Assembly: GCA_028015205.1 (NCBI GenBank)
Contig: JAPWFG010000018.1
Location: forward strand, 3,038,001-3,102,000
DNA from: Mytilisepta virgata
Lineage: Eukaryota > Mollusca > Bivalvia > Mytilida > Mytilidae
Reading direction: 5' to 3'
Length of the DNA: 64,000 nucleotides
Shown in pieces: positions 10,274 to 21,620 of the stretch (the first letter of the stretch is position 1; each line of letters opens with the position of its first letter). A program made the translations under genes and the position numbers. The notes beneath the pieces are model-generated. The model was given only the letters and a program-made list of their open reading frames with translations, had not been told where the DNA came from and did not search any database.

Positions 10274-12435
10274 GTATAAGCATTGTTTTATTGTTAATTA
10301 GGTGTTAAAAAGTATATATAAACTAAAAAAAATCAGTTTATATTGTAATTTCTCAAAGATTAACTATGTTGTAAATTGTGGATTTTTTATTAGTGAATTA
10401 TTTTCCTTTTTTATTCTTACCTACACAATGTACATGTATATGATAATAATACTGCCATCTTTTGAAATAATGTTCACTTGCTAGCTCATAGATTTTAATT
10501 GTCCTTATTTCCCCAGAGAGAAATATCCATTATTTACGTTGGATTCTATATTGTCTTGGTTTTATGAATTGTTGTTTTTCATTCTTTACTCTCGGGCCTT
10601 GACCTTTGATAATTGGACATAAAAATTTCCTCAATATGAAAAAGGAAGGATATTTATTAAATTTGTTGGTAGAAGATAACAATGTCTGAATTAAACAGAC
10701 GAAACATAGACTAAGTAGTCCTGCAAAGACCATTCAATGAGCCCTTAATGGTCCGTCATTATTCATAAATAGTCCATCAAATTTTATATCTTAAATATAT
10801 ATTGAAATCAGTTTGTGGTAGGTTTGTTTTAAGCCTTATCTGTTTTGGTCCGTTTATATAATTTTAGATATTTGCTTCAATTTTTTTACCATAACGGTCA
10901 TTCTTAGAATTTAAATCCATAGTGTATTGACATTTTATAATTGAAAGTGAGTTCTTTAAATAATATAACGTATTGATGAATATGATAAATATTTTGCAGC
11001 AGGTCATCAATTTAAGCCTGATTCGGAACATTGTGAGTAAGTTTTTGGGGAATGCCCTACCCCTTCTATAATTTTCGACAAAATACTAAGCTGATAGCCG
11101 CCACATTCGTTTCATTATCCGACGCAATAAAATCATCCTCCTTTTACAATGGCAGTCCCCTTCGTATCCCATCCAGATAGCTGTAATTCTGTGATAAATT
11201 TAGTTGGTTCTCACTCTAAACAAGAATGACATATATGCCACTGAACGTTAACCAAACAAAAATCAAATATACATATCATTTCTAAAAGACAAAATATAAA
11301 CATCATACGTACAATTTCCAACCAAGTATACATGTACAAGATTTTCACATTTATTTACCTGAACCAAACTAACAAGTTATCCAGAATCTAAGATATCTCA
11401 AATGTTATCAATTTGATAACAGTGGATTTTACGTTGATGTGTCAAGCTTCAAGATATTTACAAATATAAGCAAACTAAAGTAATTTTATAAACAACATTA
11501 TTTGCGTACATTTCAGGAACAACTTCAATAAAGTAAGTACCGCTGATCATTTTTTCCATGTAGACAGTGCCATATGAATTGATTAAACAAACTTTTATTT
11601 TAGTTCCACGGGCATGATAATCATGCACCGCTTCAACAGATACCAGTAAAAACCTATATCTTCATAAAATAATGTAAACGATACTATAAACTTGTTTTTG
11701 AAACGATATTCATTTCAAAATTACACACTCAGATTTGTCTATTCGTTTAGTTACAAATAATGACAGATCATTTTGTAAAATTGAATGCGTTGGATAACCT
11801 CAAAATGTTGGATAAGAATACTTCAAGGAAATGTAATGGTCAGATTGTAAGATCGTGCTTTTATCCCCACAAAAACAAAAAGTAAAATTAAAAAATTCTC
11901 TGGCATGAACACAATTTGTGTAATTCTGTCTCAGCTTTGAGAAGGTTGTCACAATTGGACCTATACTGCTACAACGTCGAAAGGGTCCTTGTATTTGTTT
12001 GACGAAAATAATCGACCCTCCCTACTCTTTATAGTCATTTTGTCTGTCAGTGATCTAGTCCTTTGTCCAAAAACTTTGTAAAAATTAAGACAAAAGATAA
12101 TAATATCGTGAACAAAAGACCCCAAAATACCTTAAAACGATATCCATAATCCAGGTAGAGGAAACGAGAGTTAAAGCTCTACATTCACTAGAATTTCAAA
12201 ATTTATTCGATTAGAAGTTCAACTATTCAATCCAGGGTTACTGTCTTCCATCTGGAATATTTAATCTTTTGGTAGAAGCAATACGTATTGTGTCTTTCCA
12301 GTTTTTAAGAAAAGGGTACTTTACGAATTATCAGAGAAAAAACATAAAACAAGAACCCAAAAATGCCAAGAGCAGACAGAATTGTATAGTTATAAACGAG
12401 CCATTTCAATATACTTTTTTCATATTTACATATAG
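10274..12435 (+). other. Intron of about 2.2 kb
   Basis: AT-rich sequence without a recognised repeat. A GT/AG-bounded 33-nt mini-exon candidate is present at 11000-11032 with a tandem GCAGCAG acceptor. Joining it to the next exon would create a TAA codon, so it is not annotated as an exon. Confidence 0.5.
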
Positions 12436-12579
12436 AATGTAGTCCCGGAAAGTTTGGTCTTAACTGCTTAGAATCCTGCGTTGGGTGTGTTGATGATTTC
12501 TGTGACAATGTTAATGGCATATGTAATAACAATACAGCATGTAAACCAGGCTGGAAATGGATGCCAAAATGTAATGAGA
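12436..12579 (+). CDS. Gene 1, short EGF-like exon, GCVDD subtype
   Basis: The exon is 144 nt, with acceptor ATATAG at 12435 and donor GTAAGT at 12580, phase 1-1. The peptide has E-C-S-P-G-K-F-G-L-N-C, C-V-G-C-V-D-D-F-C-D-N-V, G-I-C-N-N-N and C-K-P-G-W-K-W-M-P-K-C-N-E. The same G-C-V-D-D and C-K-P-G-W-x-x-x-P/E-K-C framework recurs in the exons at 15613 and 18884 and in the pseudo-exon at 14642, so these arose by tandem exon duplication. Confidence 0.88.
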
Positions 12580-14167
12580 GTAAGTAGTGTTCCATTTTTT
12601 GGCATGTTCTCTCTTCCTGAACTTAAAATCATTAGAATGCTTGAAAAATATGAAAACTAATTAGATGCTCAAAGTGTAAATATGACACGTCATAAGTAAA
12701 TACTGTATTATTTACACGCGTTACACGAAAACCATTTAGTCATTTGTCATTATACATTACTATAAGTTATGACCCATTGTCTGTAGTACCATGGAAATGT
12801 AGATGGCGGACAAAATTGTTGTACTGTTAGGTGTTAGCACTGACCGGGATTTGTCTCCACACGAAGGTCGCTGGACGTTTTATTGTACACAGTAATTGGC
12901 CTACAATGGCTTTTTTGGTTATTGTGTACATTTGTTAACAAGCGTAGGTGGTAACTGTCTGTGCATGATTTTATGAATACCGTTGATTTCAAAATAGAAA
13001 ACAAACGGTAATATTTTCATGTACGATGACATTTGTGTTATTGCAAATGAGAATATACAAACCTGGAATAACGTTTGTGTTTTCAATCTGATCCGTGAAA
13101 AATGATTTTACAAAATAAAATCGCACAAAAGTACATTATCTTCGTTGTTCCATGTTTTAAATATATGTTAATTATAAAACGATCTTTGAATTATATATAC
13201 AAGTTAACTTCATATAAAAATAAATAGAAAAGGTAACAAGATTTTTCAAACAATTTTTTTTTTATTTTGCATGGCTTGGAACGGATTAAACTGTCTGGAA
13301 AAATGTTAATGGAAAAACTTTGTGTACATTAGAACTTATTGAAATTGAAACCAAATATATCAATATAAATATTTTATAATTTTTGCACGGAATATCATTT
13401 ACTCATTTTAACATGATTAACCAAAAATAATAAAATAATAACATTCTATTTATCCTCGGGTAATCTGTTTTCATCATAGAACCGTCACAGGACGGTGGAT
13501 GCGCATTTAGCAAAGACGATTATTATTCAAATCTCTAGTCTTGTCTTGAGAACAGCGATTGCGCAGTTGAGTAAATAGGACCAGAGATTTGAAGAATCAA
13601 TTAGCCTAGATTATATCTGGTCAGACCAGAGATTTTAACCTGTCCTTTTCTCTGCTTTCAGATCTCTAGTCGACCAGTCCCCGGACTGGTCCTAGTTGTT
13701 CTAATCTCTGGTTTTTGCTCCTGTTGCAGAGATTTGAACCAGCGTCCACTTCATGTTAACTTGAGTCGTACTGTAGGTCTGAATCTGTTCGGAATGCAGC
13801 ACGATTTTCGTCTTCTTTTATCTTTGTATATGTGCCCCATCTGATAGCTACTATGGTGGATTTATTGTCAATATGAGCTTCTGGTACCTCAATATATTTA
13901 CATTGTAATATTTCTTCATGTCAAAGTCAAGATGGTGTGTATCCTTTACTTTTTTCAATTATGATCATTATTTTATTTATCATCGCTTTTCGTATATATT
14001 GTTATTGCATTGCCCCCAAATGTTCATAAAGGTAGTAGAACAGACTTTTCTATTATATTCTAGTGTTGTATCATAACATTACAAGCAAAGAAACTGATTG
14101 AATATATATTTGTTGTCAACCAACCTCTTATAACAGGCTTGACATCCTTAGTTTTCACGTTTTTTAG
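12580..14167 (+). other. Intron with a cluster of short inverted ACCAGAGATTT repeats
   Basis: Between about 13555 and 13740 the motif ACCAGAGATTT or its complement (AATCTCTGGT, GATCTCTAGT) occurs at least five times in both orientations, around the palindrome CCAGTCCCCGGACTGG near 13673. This may be a small fold-back element. The rest of the intron shows nothing recognisable. Confidence 0.45.
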
Positions 14168-14304
14168 AATGCAATACGAGTTATTTTGGTGAAAACTGTG
14201 AGTGTCACGGTTGTATTGTTGAAATATGTCACTTTCAGGATGAAATTTGTATTAATGTTACTCATTGTAAAGCGGGAATTATGTATGAGAAAAAATACAC
14301 ATAA
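14168..14304 (+). pseudogene. Decayed EGF pseudo-exon, copy of the exon at 15613
   Basis: After an intact TTTTTAG acceptor the peptide runs E-C-N-T-S-Y-F-G-E-N-C, then G-C-I-V-E-I-C, then C-K-A-G-I-M-Y-E-K-K-Y-T and a stop at 14302. The live exon at 15613 reads E-C-N-S-S-Y-F-G-E-N-C, G-C-I-D-D-D-C and C-K-P-G-W-E-Y-E-E-K-C-N-K. The final Cys codon and the GTAAGT donor are replaced here by AATACACATAATAG. It cannot be spliced onward and would terminate the protein if included. Confidence 0.8.
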
Positions 14305-14641
14305 TAGTTGTATAAAATTATGTCTCTATGAAATAATGTGAACGACAAGGTACAACTGGAATGGCATAAATGGTTCACCTTTTTAATAAATGTTACTACA
14401 ATGTAATTATCTATCTATTTTTCACCGACTTGAAATTAATACATTATGCCTATTGGTTTATTTCCATACATTTATATATACATTAACCTATTTGTAAAAT
14501 TACATTCATGTAGTAATTCATGTAGTAATCTTAGGACGAAAATATTGAAAAATGAAACTAGAATCCAAAATAACAAAGAACAAATAGAATTATAATTATA
14601 GACAACCATTTTCAGTTTCGATATATGTTTTTTATATCTAG

Positions 14642-14730
14642 TATGTGGCCTCGGAAAGTATGGAATTAACTGTTCAGAACCCTGTATTGGATGTGTTGGT
14701 AATTTATGTGACAATGTGAATGGAATATAA
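14642..14730 (+). pseudogene. Decayed EGF pseudo-exon, copy of the exon at 12436
   Basis: After a TATCTAG acceptor the peptide V-C-G-L-G-K-Y-G-I-N-C, C-I-G-C-V-G-N-L-C-D-N-V-N-G-I matches the exon at 12436, then reaches TAA at 14728-14730. The last third of the exon and its donor are absent. Sequence similarity extends upstream (14530-14640 against 12325-12435), so the duplication included intron. Confidence 0.8.
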
Positions 14731-14976
14731 CTAAATTCATTAGAACTCTGAAAAAATAATTTAAAATACTTAGATGTATTAGTAAACATTCGATTTAAAG
14801 ACATGATAGATGCCAATCATACCCGTTATTTCAAAGTTTTAAATATGTTGTATTATAAAATGGTCTTAACATTATCTAAATGATTTTTAGAACTTTCTAA
14901 GCTTCTTTTTTAAAATGGTAGAATGGCATACGAGTGAGAAGTAATTTAATTCACTTACGTGTTTTTTTTCACAAAG

Positions 14977-15108
14977 CTTGCAACGATACTTATTATGGAG
15001 TGAATTGCTTGAGTAAATGTTACTGTCTTGGTGGTCCTTGCAATAAGACTACGGGAAATTGTCAAGCAGGGTGTGAAAAAGGTTGGGAAGGAAAATCCTG
15101 CAGCAAAG
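14977..15108 (+). CDS. Gene 1, EGF-like exon (laminin-type spacing)
   Basis: The exon is 132 nt, with acceptor CACAAAG at 14976 and donor GTAAAA at 15109, phase 1-1. The peptide has C-N-D-T-Y-Y-G-V-N-C, C-Y-C-L-G-G-P-C-N-K-T-T-G-N-C, G-C-E-K-G-W-E-G-K-S-C-S-K, which is the closest here to the MEGF10/SREC consensus. The acceptor tract is short (CACAAAG after T8), so its usage is slightly less certain. Confidence 0.85.
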
Positions 15109-15612
15109 GTAAAATGCTAAAATTAATTTGTATAGCCTGCTATTTGCATCACTATCTGTCGAGGTTTGTCAACTCAGTAGTCCCTGTCGACAACTGCCTT
15201 ATCATTTTCTTTTTTATTTTGCAATAGTTGTCTAACGTATATGTGCGGGTATGAATTACCTGTACCTTTCTACGTGACCAGTTTGGTTTTGTTTCGTCAA
15301 AAATAAATTCAGAATTGAATGTACAAAGCCATACTACAAATACGTTTTATCGCAAATTTCTCAACAAGAAGAGTAATATCGTTTTACTTTGCAGGTCATA
15401 TTTGTTTTATTTGCAATTTTATTTGCAATTTTTGTATCGCTATAAAAACAAAGAGTGATGTTGTATTTCACAATTTCATATTAGTGAGGACAATCAAAAA
15501 CTATTTTTTTCCATTATATCATTTGATGATAAGGGTTTTTCAGAAATTCTCAATGTATATACTTGTCAACAAATACTGTAGCCTATATATCTCTCATTTT
15601 AACATTTTGTAG

Positions 15613-15756
15613 AATGTAATTCGAGTTATTTTGGTGAAAACTGCAATAATAAGTGTGACGGTTGTATTGATGATGATTGTGACCGTTTGGAAGGTATTTG
15701 TGCAAATGGTACTCAGTGTAAACCTGGATGGGAGTATGAAGAAAAATGTAATAAAA
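15613..15756 (+). CDS. Gene 1, EGF-like exon, GCIDD subtype
   Basis: The exon is 144 nt, with acceptor TTTGTAG at 15612 and donor GTAGGT at 15757, phase 1-1. The peptide has E-C-N-S-S-Y-F-G-E-N-C, C-D-G-C-I-D-D-D-C-D-R-L, G-I-C-A-N-G-T-Q-C and K-P-G-W-E-Y-E-E-K-C-N-K. It belongs to the same subfamily as the exons at 12436 and 18884 and has a dead copy at 14168. Confidence 0.87.
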
Positions 15757-15829
15757 GTAGGTAGCAATCTTCCTAGTAAACCTGAGAATCCTGACACTAC
15801 TTATGTGTTCAGTGCTTTTAAGACGTACA

Positions 15830-17085
15830 CAGATTTTTTGCTCATCTGGCCTATGAGGACATTTTAGCTATTGCCATCACTTGGCGTCCGTCGTCTGTCG
15901 TCTTCCGGAGTAAACCGTTCTTTTAAAGATCTTCTCCTCTCAAACTACTTGGCCAATTGGATCCAAACTTTGATGGAATGGGTCTTGGGTAGTCCCCTTC
16001 CAAAATATTTCCGCCATGCGCCACTTCCAATCCAAATGGCTTTACTTAAAAAAGAAAAGAGGAGGTTAATTTCAAAAATCTTCTATGAAACTACGTGGCC
16101 AATTGGAACCAGACTTGGCAGTAATGGTCCTTTGTTTTTTATAGAATTGTGTCCTATTACCCGGCCTGTTAACAATGATTTCCGTTACAGTCAAATTTTA
16201 AATTAGGTCTCTATTGGAAAATCAAATTTAAAAATCTTTAAGAACTGGGCCAATTAGAACTAGACTGGTAGCAATGGTCCTTAGATGATCCTCTTTCAGA
16301 AGTGTGTCCGATGACCTCGACTGTCGATTAAGATGATTACCACAGCTGAACCTAGTTTAATAGGACCTTATTGGAAAATTAATTTAAAAATCTTGAAACC
16401 ACTAACCCAATTAGAACTATACCTGGTAGCAATGGTCCTTTGATGGTCCTCTTTCAGAATTATGTTTGAAGACCTTGACTATCAACCTAGATGGCCGCCA
16501 CAGCCAAACTTTTTTTTTCAAATAGGGCCCTATAGAAAATTTCATTCAAAAACCTGTTTCTATGAAACCACTTGACCAATTGGAACCAGGCTTTGCAGCA
16601 ATGATACTCTCTTTCAGAATTGTGTCCGATGTCCCCTACTGTTAACAAATATGGCCGCCACAGCCGAACTTAGTTTAACGTAGGACCCGATTGGAAAAAA
16701 AACATTAAAAAATCTTATTGTATGAAACCAATGATCCAATTAGAACTAGACCTGGTATATATTGTCCTTAAGCCTACATGGTTCTCTTTCAGAATTATGT
16801 CTAATGGCCCGGACTGTCAACCAAGATGGCCACCACAATCAAACATATAGGGCACTGTGTGAAAATTCATTGAAAAACCTTCTTGTCTGAAACCACTGGA
16901 CCAATTTAAAACTGACTTGGCAGCAATGGTTCTTAGATGATTTTCTTTTAGAATTATGTCTGATGATCCCGATAGTCAGTCAAGATGGCAACCACTGCCA
17001 GACTTTGTTTAACATATAGAAACGTTTAGAAAACAATTTAAATCCAGGTAAGCGATATAGGCACTTGAGAGCCTCTAGTTTAATC
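15830..17085. mobile_element. Pearl-like element with about six ~160-bp tandem units
   Basis: The left end is at TTTTGCTCATCTGGCC, followed by a short CGTCCGTCGTCTGTCGTC microsatellite (15888-15905). Diverged units follow, anchored on CAGAATTGTGTCCGATG (near 16146, 16300, 16458, 16616, 16791 and 16951) and on CCAATTGGAACCAGAC. The right end CCAGGTAAGCGATATAGGCA with the GAGAGCCTC hairpin is at about 17046-17082. It is the same element type as at 955-2336 and sits in the next-to-last extracellular intron. The ORF at 15871-16206 is not a gene. Confidence 0.8.
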
Positions 17086-17225
17086 AACATTTTTTGTTCT
17101 TCGTACATTCTTAAAATTTATCATTTGTCGTTGTGTTCATATGGATAACGGAATATTCAGTAAATATACTGAAAAATAATAGAAAAATATTTTCAGCCTT
17201 ATCTATCTGGCGATTTTTGCGCAGT

Positions 17226-17642
17226 AGTATAAATTTACTATATCTAATATTAGTATCTTTAAATTGTTATATTGAAACTCCTGGGATGATGCATCTGCTG
17301 GTGGACCCTAGATCCCCCAGGGTATTCGCCAACCCATTCGTCAGACTACTACTGACATGATTATTCATTGATTTGTTACAGAAATTACCAGTACCTAGCA
17401 AAAAATAATAGAAATACTAACGGTGCATTCCTTGTATTACACATGGTAGATCTCCTTAGCTGAAATTTGGCTTCCTATTTCGGTATTTTTGGTTGAGTAC
17501 TTCTTGTTTAATATAAGTTTGGTTTTTGGTCTTCCAAATGTTTCGGTTTTAATGCTGCTGATGAGAGGTAACTCCTTGAAATGCGTCGTTACGGCATAGT
17601 ATAAATTTACTATATCTAATATTAGTATCTGTGGATTGTTAT
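17226..17642. repeat. Pair of ~45-bp direct repeats shared with the DIRS element
   Basis: TTTACTATATCTAATATTAG plus flanks occurs at about 17226-17270 and 17598-17642, and a third copy lies inside the DIRS element at 5913-5949. Sequence next to the first copy (CTGGGATGATGCATCTGCTG) could be from a related element. This is probably transposon debris. No gene was recognised here. Confidence 0.55.
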
Positions 17643-18620
17643 GTTTTCCCACCCGGAGAGAACAGAAAGTGGTAGACACATGTTTGTATTTGTCATGTTT
17701 TTATCATTCATATCCTCCTGGAAGTTCTACCAAAAATGAACTAGGAATTTGTTCTGAATCATAAATTGAACATTTTCAATGAAACTTGGTTACTTTGTGA
17801 AAATATGGCTGCTAGCTTAGAAACATTAGCAAGTATTTTTATCATACACTATTTCTCATAACTAAAATTTTAACACGTATAATTATTTTGGTTATTCGTT
17901 ATCGTTTGAAGTATTGTTTCGTTTTCAGTATATTTGATCTTGAGCACAAATTCTGAGTCTAAACGTGGTCAAAAATACATATATATGTTGTACTTGTAGA
18001 CTGAATTGGTTGTACTGCTCACACTTCAATAGAATTGACACGTCTACCTTTTAGGCCAAGTATCCTTGGTTTCATTTAGTTTGAAAAAATGTCTATAAAT
18101 TCAAAATGGCGGGTTAACCTTCACCAGGACATGTTCACACCCAACACTTTAAAAATAAAAACAGCAAACACGACAACAAATAAAATAAAAGATAAACATC
18201 AAATTATTGCGAAGACTAGAAACAAGAGGCCCATTACAAACCTTATCATGTTTTGTTACACTAGGATTGAAGTTAAAACACTATTTTAAGTTGAACTTTA
18301 AAATCAATCAACTAACAATTGCACCAACACTCGTGCCAATTGCGGAGCAATAATAAAAAACGATCATCAGCTACATCATCTAAGAGAAAGTTAAACCATC
18401 TGGATAGATAAACCTTCAGGTACACATGCATTCATCGTACTCGCGTTACAAAAAACTCGGAAATTCAAAATACGAATATAAAAGATTATTAGCAATAAAA
18501 CCAAAAGTCAAAAAAGTTTATCCAAAACCTGAATTTTGAATTAATATTTTAATTTCCCATATTATACTTTAGTGAACATTCCCTCTGCATTAATTTAATT
18601 ATTTCGGATTACTGAATCAC

Positions 18621-18738
18621 TTTACATCAACACGTGAACATAAGAGATAACATGATTCCCTGTCAATAAATCAACACACTTTACATCAACACGTGAACAG
18701 AAGAGATAGCGTGATTCCCTGTCAATAAAAGTATTTTA
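18621..18738. repeat. 59-bp tandem duplication
   Basis: Two adjacent 59-bp units, each with TTTACATCAACACGTGAACA and TGATTCCCTGTCAATAAA, differ at only a few bases. It lies within the intron before the last EGF exon. Confidence 0.8.
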
Positions 18739-18883
18739 TAGTAATGTTAAAACAAGGTATAAGACAAATTTTACCATTAAACCATTCAATGCAATACCAG
18801 CCGTACTGTAAAAAATCAGAACTATTCCTAATAGAATTAAAAATGTTAATGTGATCTTAAACCGCATTGTATCATGGTTTTAG

Positions 18884-19027
18884 AATGTAGCAGTGGAACG
18901 TATGGTCGAAACTGTTCTGCATCATGTAACGGATGCGTCGATGACCTTTGCGACCACGTTTATGGTTTCTGTAGTATTACCCAAACTTGTAAACCTGGAT
19001 GGAAAACCTCACCAAAATGTGACGAGA
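18884..19027 (+). CDS. Gene 1, last EGF-like exon before the membrane segment
   Basis: The exon is 144 nt, with acceptor GTTTTAG at 18883 and donor GTAAGG at 19028, phase 1-1. The peptide has E-C-S-S-G-T-Y-G-R-N-C, C-N-G-C-V-D-D-L-C-D-H-V, G-F-C-S-I-T-Q-T-C and K-P-G-W-K-T-S-P-K-C-D-E. It is the GCVDD subtype. Its terminal A joins the TM exon as an Ile codon, so the frame passes cleanly into the membrane segment. Confidence 0.88.
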
Positions 19028-19473
19028 GTAAGGAGAATATTTATAAGAAAACTTCGAATTATACAAGATTAAATCTAATCCTGATATGTATATTAATATA
19101 AAATACACCCGAATCCTATCTATTCCCTTAATACTATACTAAAATTAAGTAACTGTTTAATATTATTTATATACATGCTTCAGGTTCATTATCTATGTAT
19201 CTATAACATTTAAGCAAACACTTCACAAAACAGTGTTCAGTTTATAGTGGAACTGACGTTACAGTTCGTTTTCTACTACAGTGTATCTGCCTCTTCAGTA
19301 TGCTTTCTTACTAGTTTCTGTTATACTTTTGAAGTGTTCATCAGATATTTCATTATCTTAATATGTTTACAATGAGAGAGATTTTGGTGCTTTAGATTTA
19401 TTCATTTCCATACGATTCTTAGTTATACTTATTCTTTATTATATAATAGTATTATCCTATTCGTGCATTATAG

Positions 19474-19582
19474 TTGGTGTCATGACAGAAGATTCAGACT
19501 CGAGTGCATCTATTGGAACAGGAGTTGGTGTTTCATTATTTGTGTTAATTATCATTTTACTGAGCACGATGATTTATTTAAG
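19474..19582 (+). CDS. Gene 1, transmembrane exon
   Basis: The exon is 109 nt, with acceptor TTATAG at 19473 and donor GTGGGT at 19583, entering in phase 1 and leaving in phase 2. A short acidic/Ser juxtamembrane stretch (M-T-E-D-S-D-S-S-A-S) is followed by a hydrophobic helix of about 24 residues containing G-V-S-L-F-V-L-I-I-I-L-L-S-T-M-I-Y-L. It ends just before the Arg codon that spans the junction, a typical stop-transfer. No ATG-based ORF marks this exon. Confidence 0.88.
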
Positions 19583-20268
19583 GTGGGTATTACTTTCTTA
19601 GCTACTAAACTTGACATGTAATTTCGTACATATATTAGAATCAGTTTAAATGGAACTCCCGCATTACCTTTTTCTAATACTTTTTCATGGTATAATCGCT
19701 AGCACGTTTCCTACTAATCAAAAAATCACAGTATATGCTCTATGTAATCGTGATATACTTGAACATTTTTTTCTTTGTATCTTGATACTTTTGTCCTGAA
19801 GAAGATACGTTTAAAACTCTTCAAACATAACTCACTTTGATATTCAATAGTTATTGCTGCCTTGTTTCAAAAAGAAAACTTTATTAAACTCAGTATTAGC
19901 TTGTGATAATCATATTATGACATAACAAATGTGTTGTACTTCTACTGGAATCAACAACTAGCCCTATCATATATTTCGATACTTTCACTTACATGTAATT
20001 TTCTAAGCGTAGGGCGGTACCCCAACTGCAATTTAAAAAGAATTAATACCAGGAGTCTCGTGTTCAGTGTTAGATGGAATGGAAACACCATCCTAAAATT
20101 GGTACTTTAATTCAACTTTGCATTCAAGTAAGAAACATTATTATGTTTGTAGCTTTTATCTCTGAAATTTTAAAGTTAAGAAACTAATGAAGTATATTTA
20201 GCACTTCCATGCATAGCATTAAGCTTTAACTTTAAACAAGCGACTGCAGGATAACGTTTATCTTACAG

Positions 20269-20360
20269 GCAGCGTAATAGTAGAAATGGTATATGTCGTG
20301 GAACAGAACACACTTCTGAATATGAAAATACACCTAGAAGTAAAAGTTCCTGTTATACAG
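20269..20360 (+). CDS. Gene 1, first cytoplasmic exon
   Basis: The exon is 92 nt, with acceptor CTTACAG at 20268 and donor GTAACT at 20361, entering in phase 2 and leaving in phase 1. It begins with a basic stop-transfer run (R-Q-R-N-S-R-N). It contains S-E-Y-E-N-T-P, a Y-x-N motif of the kind bound by Grb2-type SH2 domains when phosphorylated (family knowledge; binding here is inferred). Confidence 0.82.
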
Positions 20361-21036
20361 GTAACTATAACCATTGGAAATGATATAGCGGACACACTTT
20401 ACAAATCTTACTTTAATTGGTAGTGAATTGCTTGTTAAATTGATCATACCACGCATATTTCATGTAAAAACGTAATGTGTATTATAACCTCAAATTAGCG
20501 TGCATAAGAATAACTTCTGACTTTTAGCACTGACGAAACAATTTAAAAATCAATATGATTTTTTGTGTATTCTTTGAATGAACAGTAAGTGTAAGTCAGT
20601 GAATAATGTCATTTGACAAACATACTATACGGTAAATATTAGTACTGACGAAACATAAATGTAGACCCCGAAAATTAAACAAAATTACAGGAAAAAGTAC
20701 TATAATATGGTTTCAAAGAGATGGCATGAAGAATTTGATGGAGATGTAGAGGATTTTAAGACATTACACCCATTATTGTCGAAAAGTGACTATTCATAAC
20801 TATATAGACTGTCTGAACTTTAACAAAAAACTGATTGTAACCATTAAAGTAAAGACCAACATAAATAATTATTTATAAATAAAAAAAAAAACAAAGTGTC
20901 ATTCCGTATTCTTATCAACTGTAGGTGTCTCTTCCTTGAGAGAACAATATACGACATCTCTTCCTTGTATACTACCTAAAATATTCTTCCGACATCCGGT
21001 TTGTTTTAAACGTTAATATTTTTATTTTATATTCAG

Positions 21037-21260
21037 ATCTTCAAAACATGAATATCGATGACAGAAAAGAAACAGGCTATATAAATACTGGAACAGCTGA
21101 ACACGTATACGATGGCGTGCAGCCGCAGTCTGAAAATGGAATCGATACCAAACCAGAAGATACAACTAACAATAAACAAAATGATACAAATGTTTATGAA
21201 TCAATCGCTAATAACAAAACAAACGCTGACATGGTTATCTATCAAAATGAAATCCTATAA
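21037..21260 (+). CDS. Gene 1, terminal cytoplasmic exon with stop
   Basis: The exon is 224 nt, with acceptor ATTCAG at 21036. The frame set by the preceding exons gives D-L-Q-N-M-N and runs to TAA at 21258-21260. The tail is hydrophilic and tyrosine-bearing: G-Y-I-N-T, H-V-Y-D-G-V, N-V-Y-E-S-I and I-Y-Q-N-E. Two are Y-x-N motifs, and Y-E-S-I is a Y-x-x-I motif. With the upstream Y-E-N-T this suggests a tyrosine-phosphorylated signalling tail. An ATG at 21049 is internal and not the start. The 3' UTR follows. No AATAAA was seen nearby, and an ATTAAA lies near 21369. Confidence 0.88.
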
Positions 21261-21451
21261 AAACAACGAGGGAACATGCATATTTTTATAAAACTGTCAT
21301 AAGTTTAATTTTATGTTTAAAATTTTTAAATGAAATGCACCTGAGCCAAGGTAACATGCTCTTACATTATTAAATTAGACTACTTTTTTACTAATATTCA
21401 AACTTTGATATCATTTTTCTACTTTATTTTTCAACTACTGGTGTATAATTT

Positions 21452-21620
21452 AGGAGCACCTGGGTTCACTCCTGGTTTTTATATGAGTTCGTGTTGTTCA
21501 TTGGTTTTTATTTTTCTGTGCTTATTTGATGTGCTTGTGGCTGTTCATTTATCTCACCGGGTTTATCTGTCCAATGGATTACGTTTTTTGATTTGCTCCT
21601 AAGGTATATTTGTACTCTTT
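21452..21620 (+). mobile_element. Solo 3' tail of the FLYSYE-type RT element
   Basis: GGAGCACCTGGGTTCACTCC through GGTATATTTGTACTCTTT matches the 3' tail after the RT at 56226 and the copies near 61640 and 62608. No RT coding sequence is present, so this is a severely 5'-truncated insertion about 190 bp downstream of the gene 1 stop codon, possibly within its 3' UTR. The 65-codon ORF here is part of the tail, not a host gene. Confidence 0.8.

Noticed and set aside
11000..11032. 33-nt mini-exon with a GCAGCAG tandem acceptor and GTGAGT donor
   Set aside because: Splice sites and phase look good, but joining its last T to the next exon (AATGT) creates a TAA stop. Only a non-coding or alternative role could fit.
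11518..11533. 16-nt exon candidate (TTTCAG, then GTAAGT)
   Set aside because: Its length does not preserve the 1-1 phase of the gene, and it would shift the frame.
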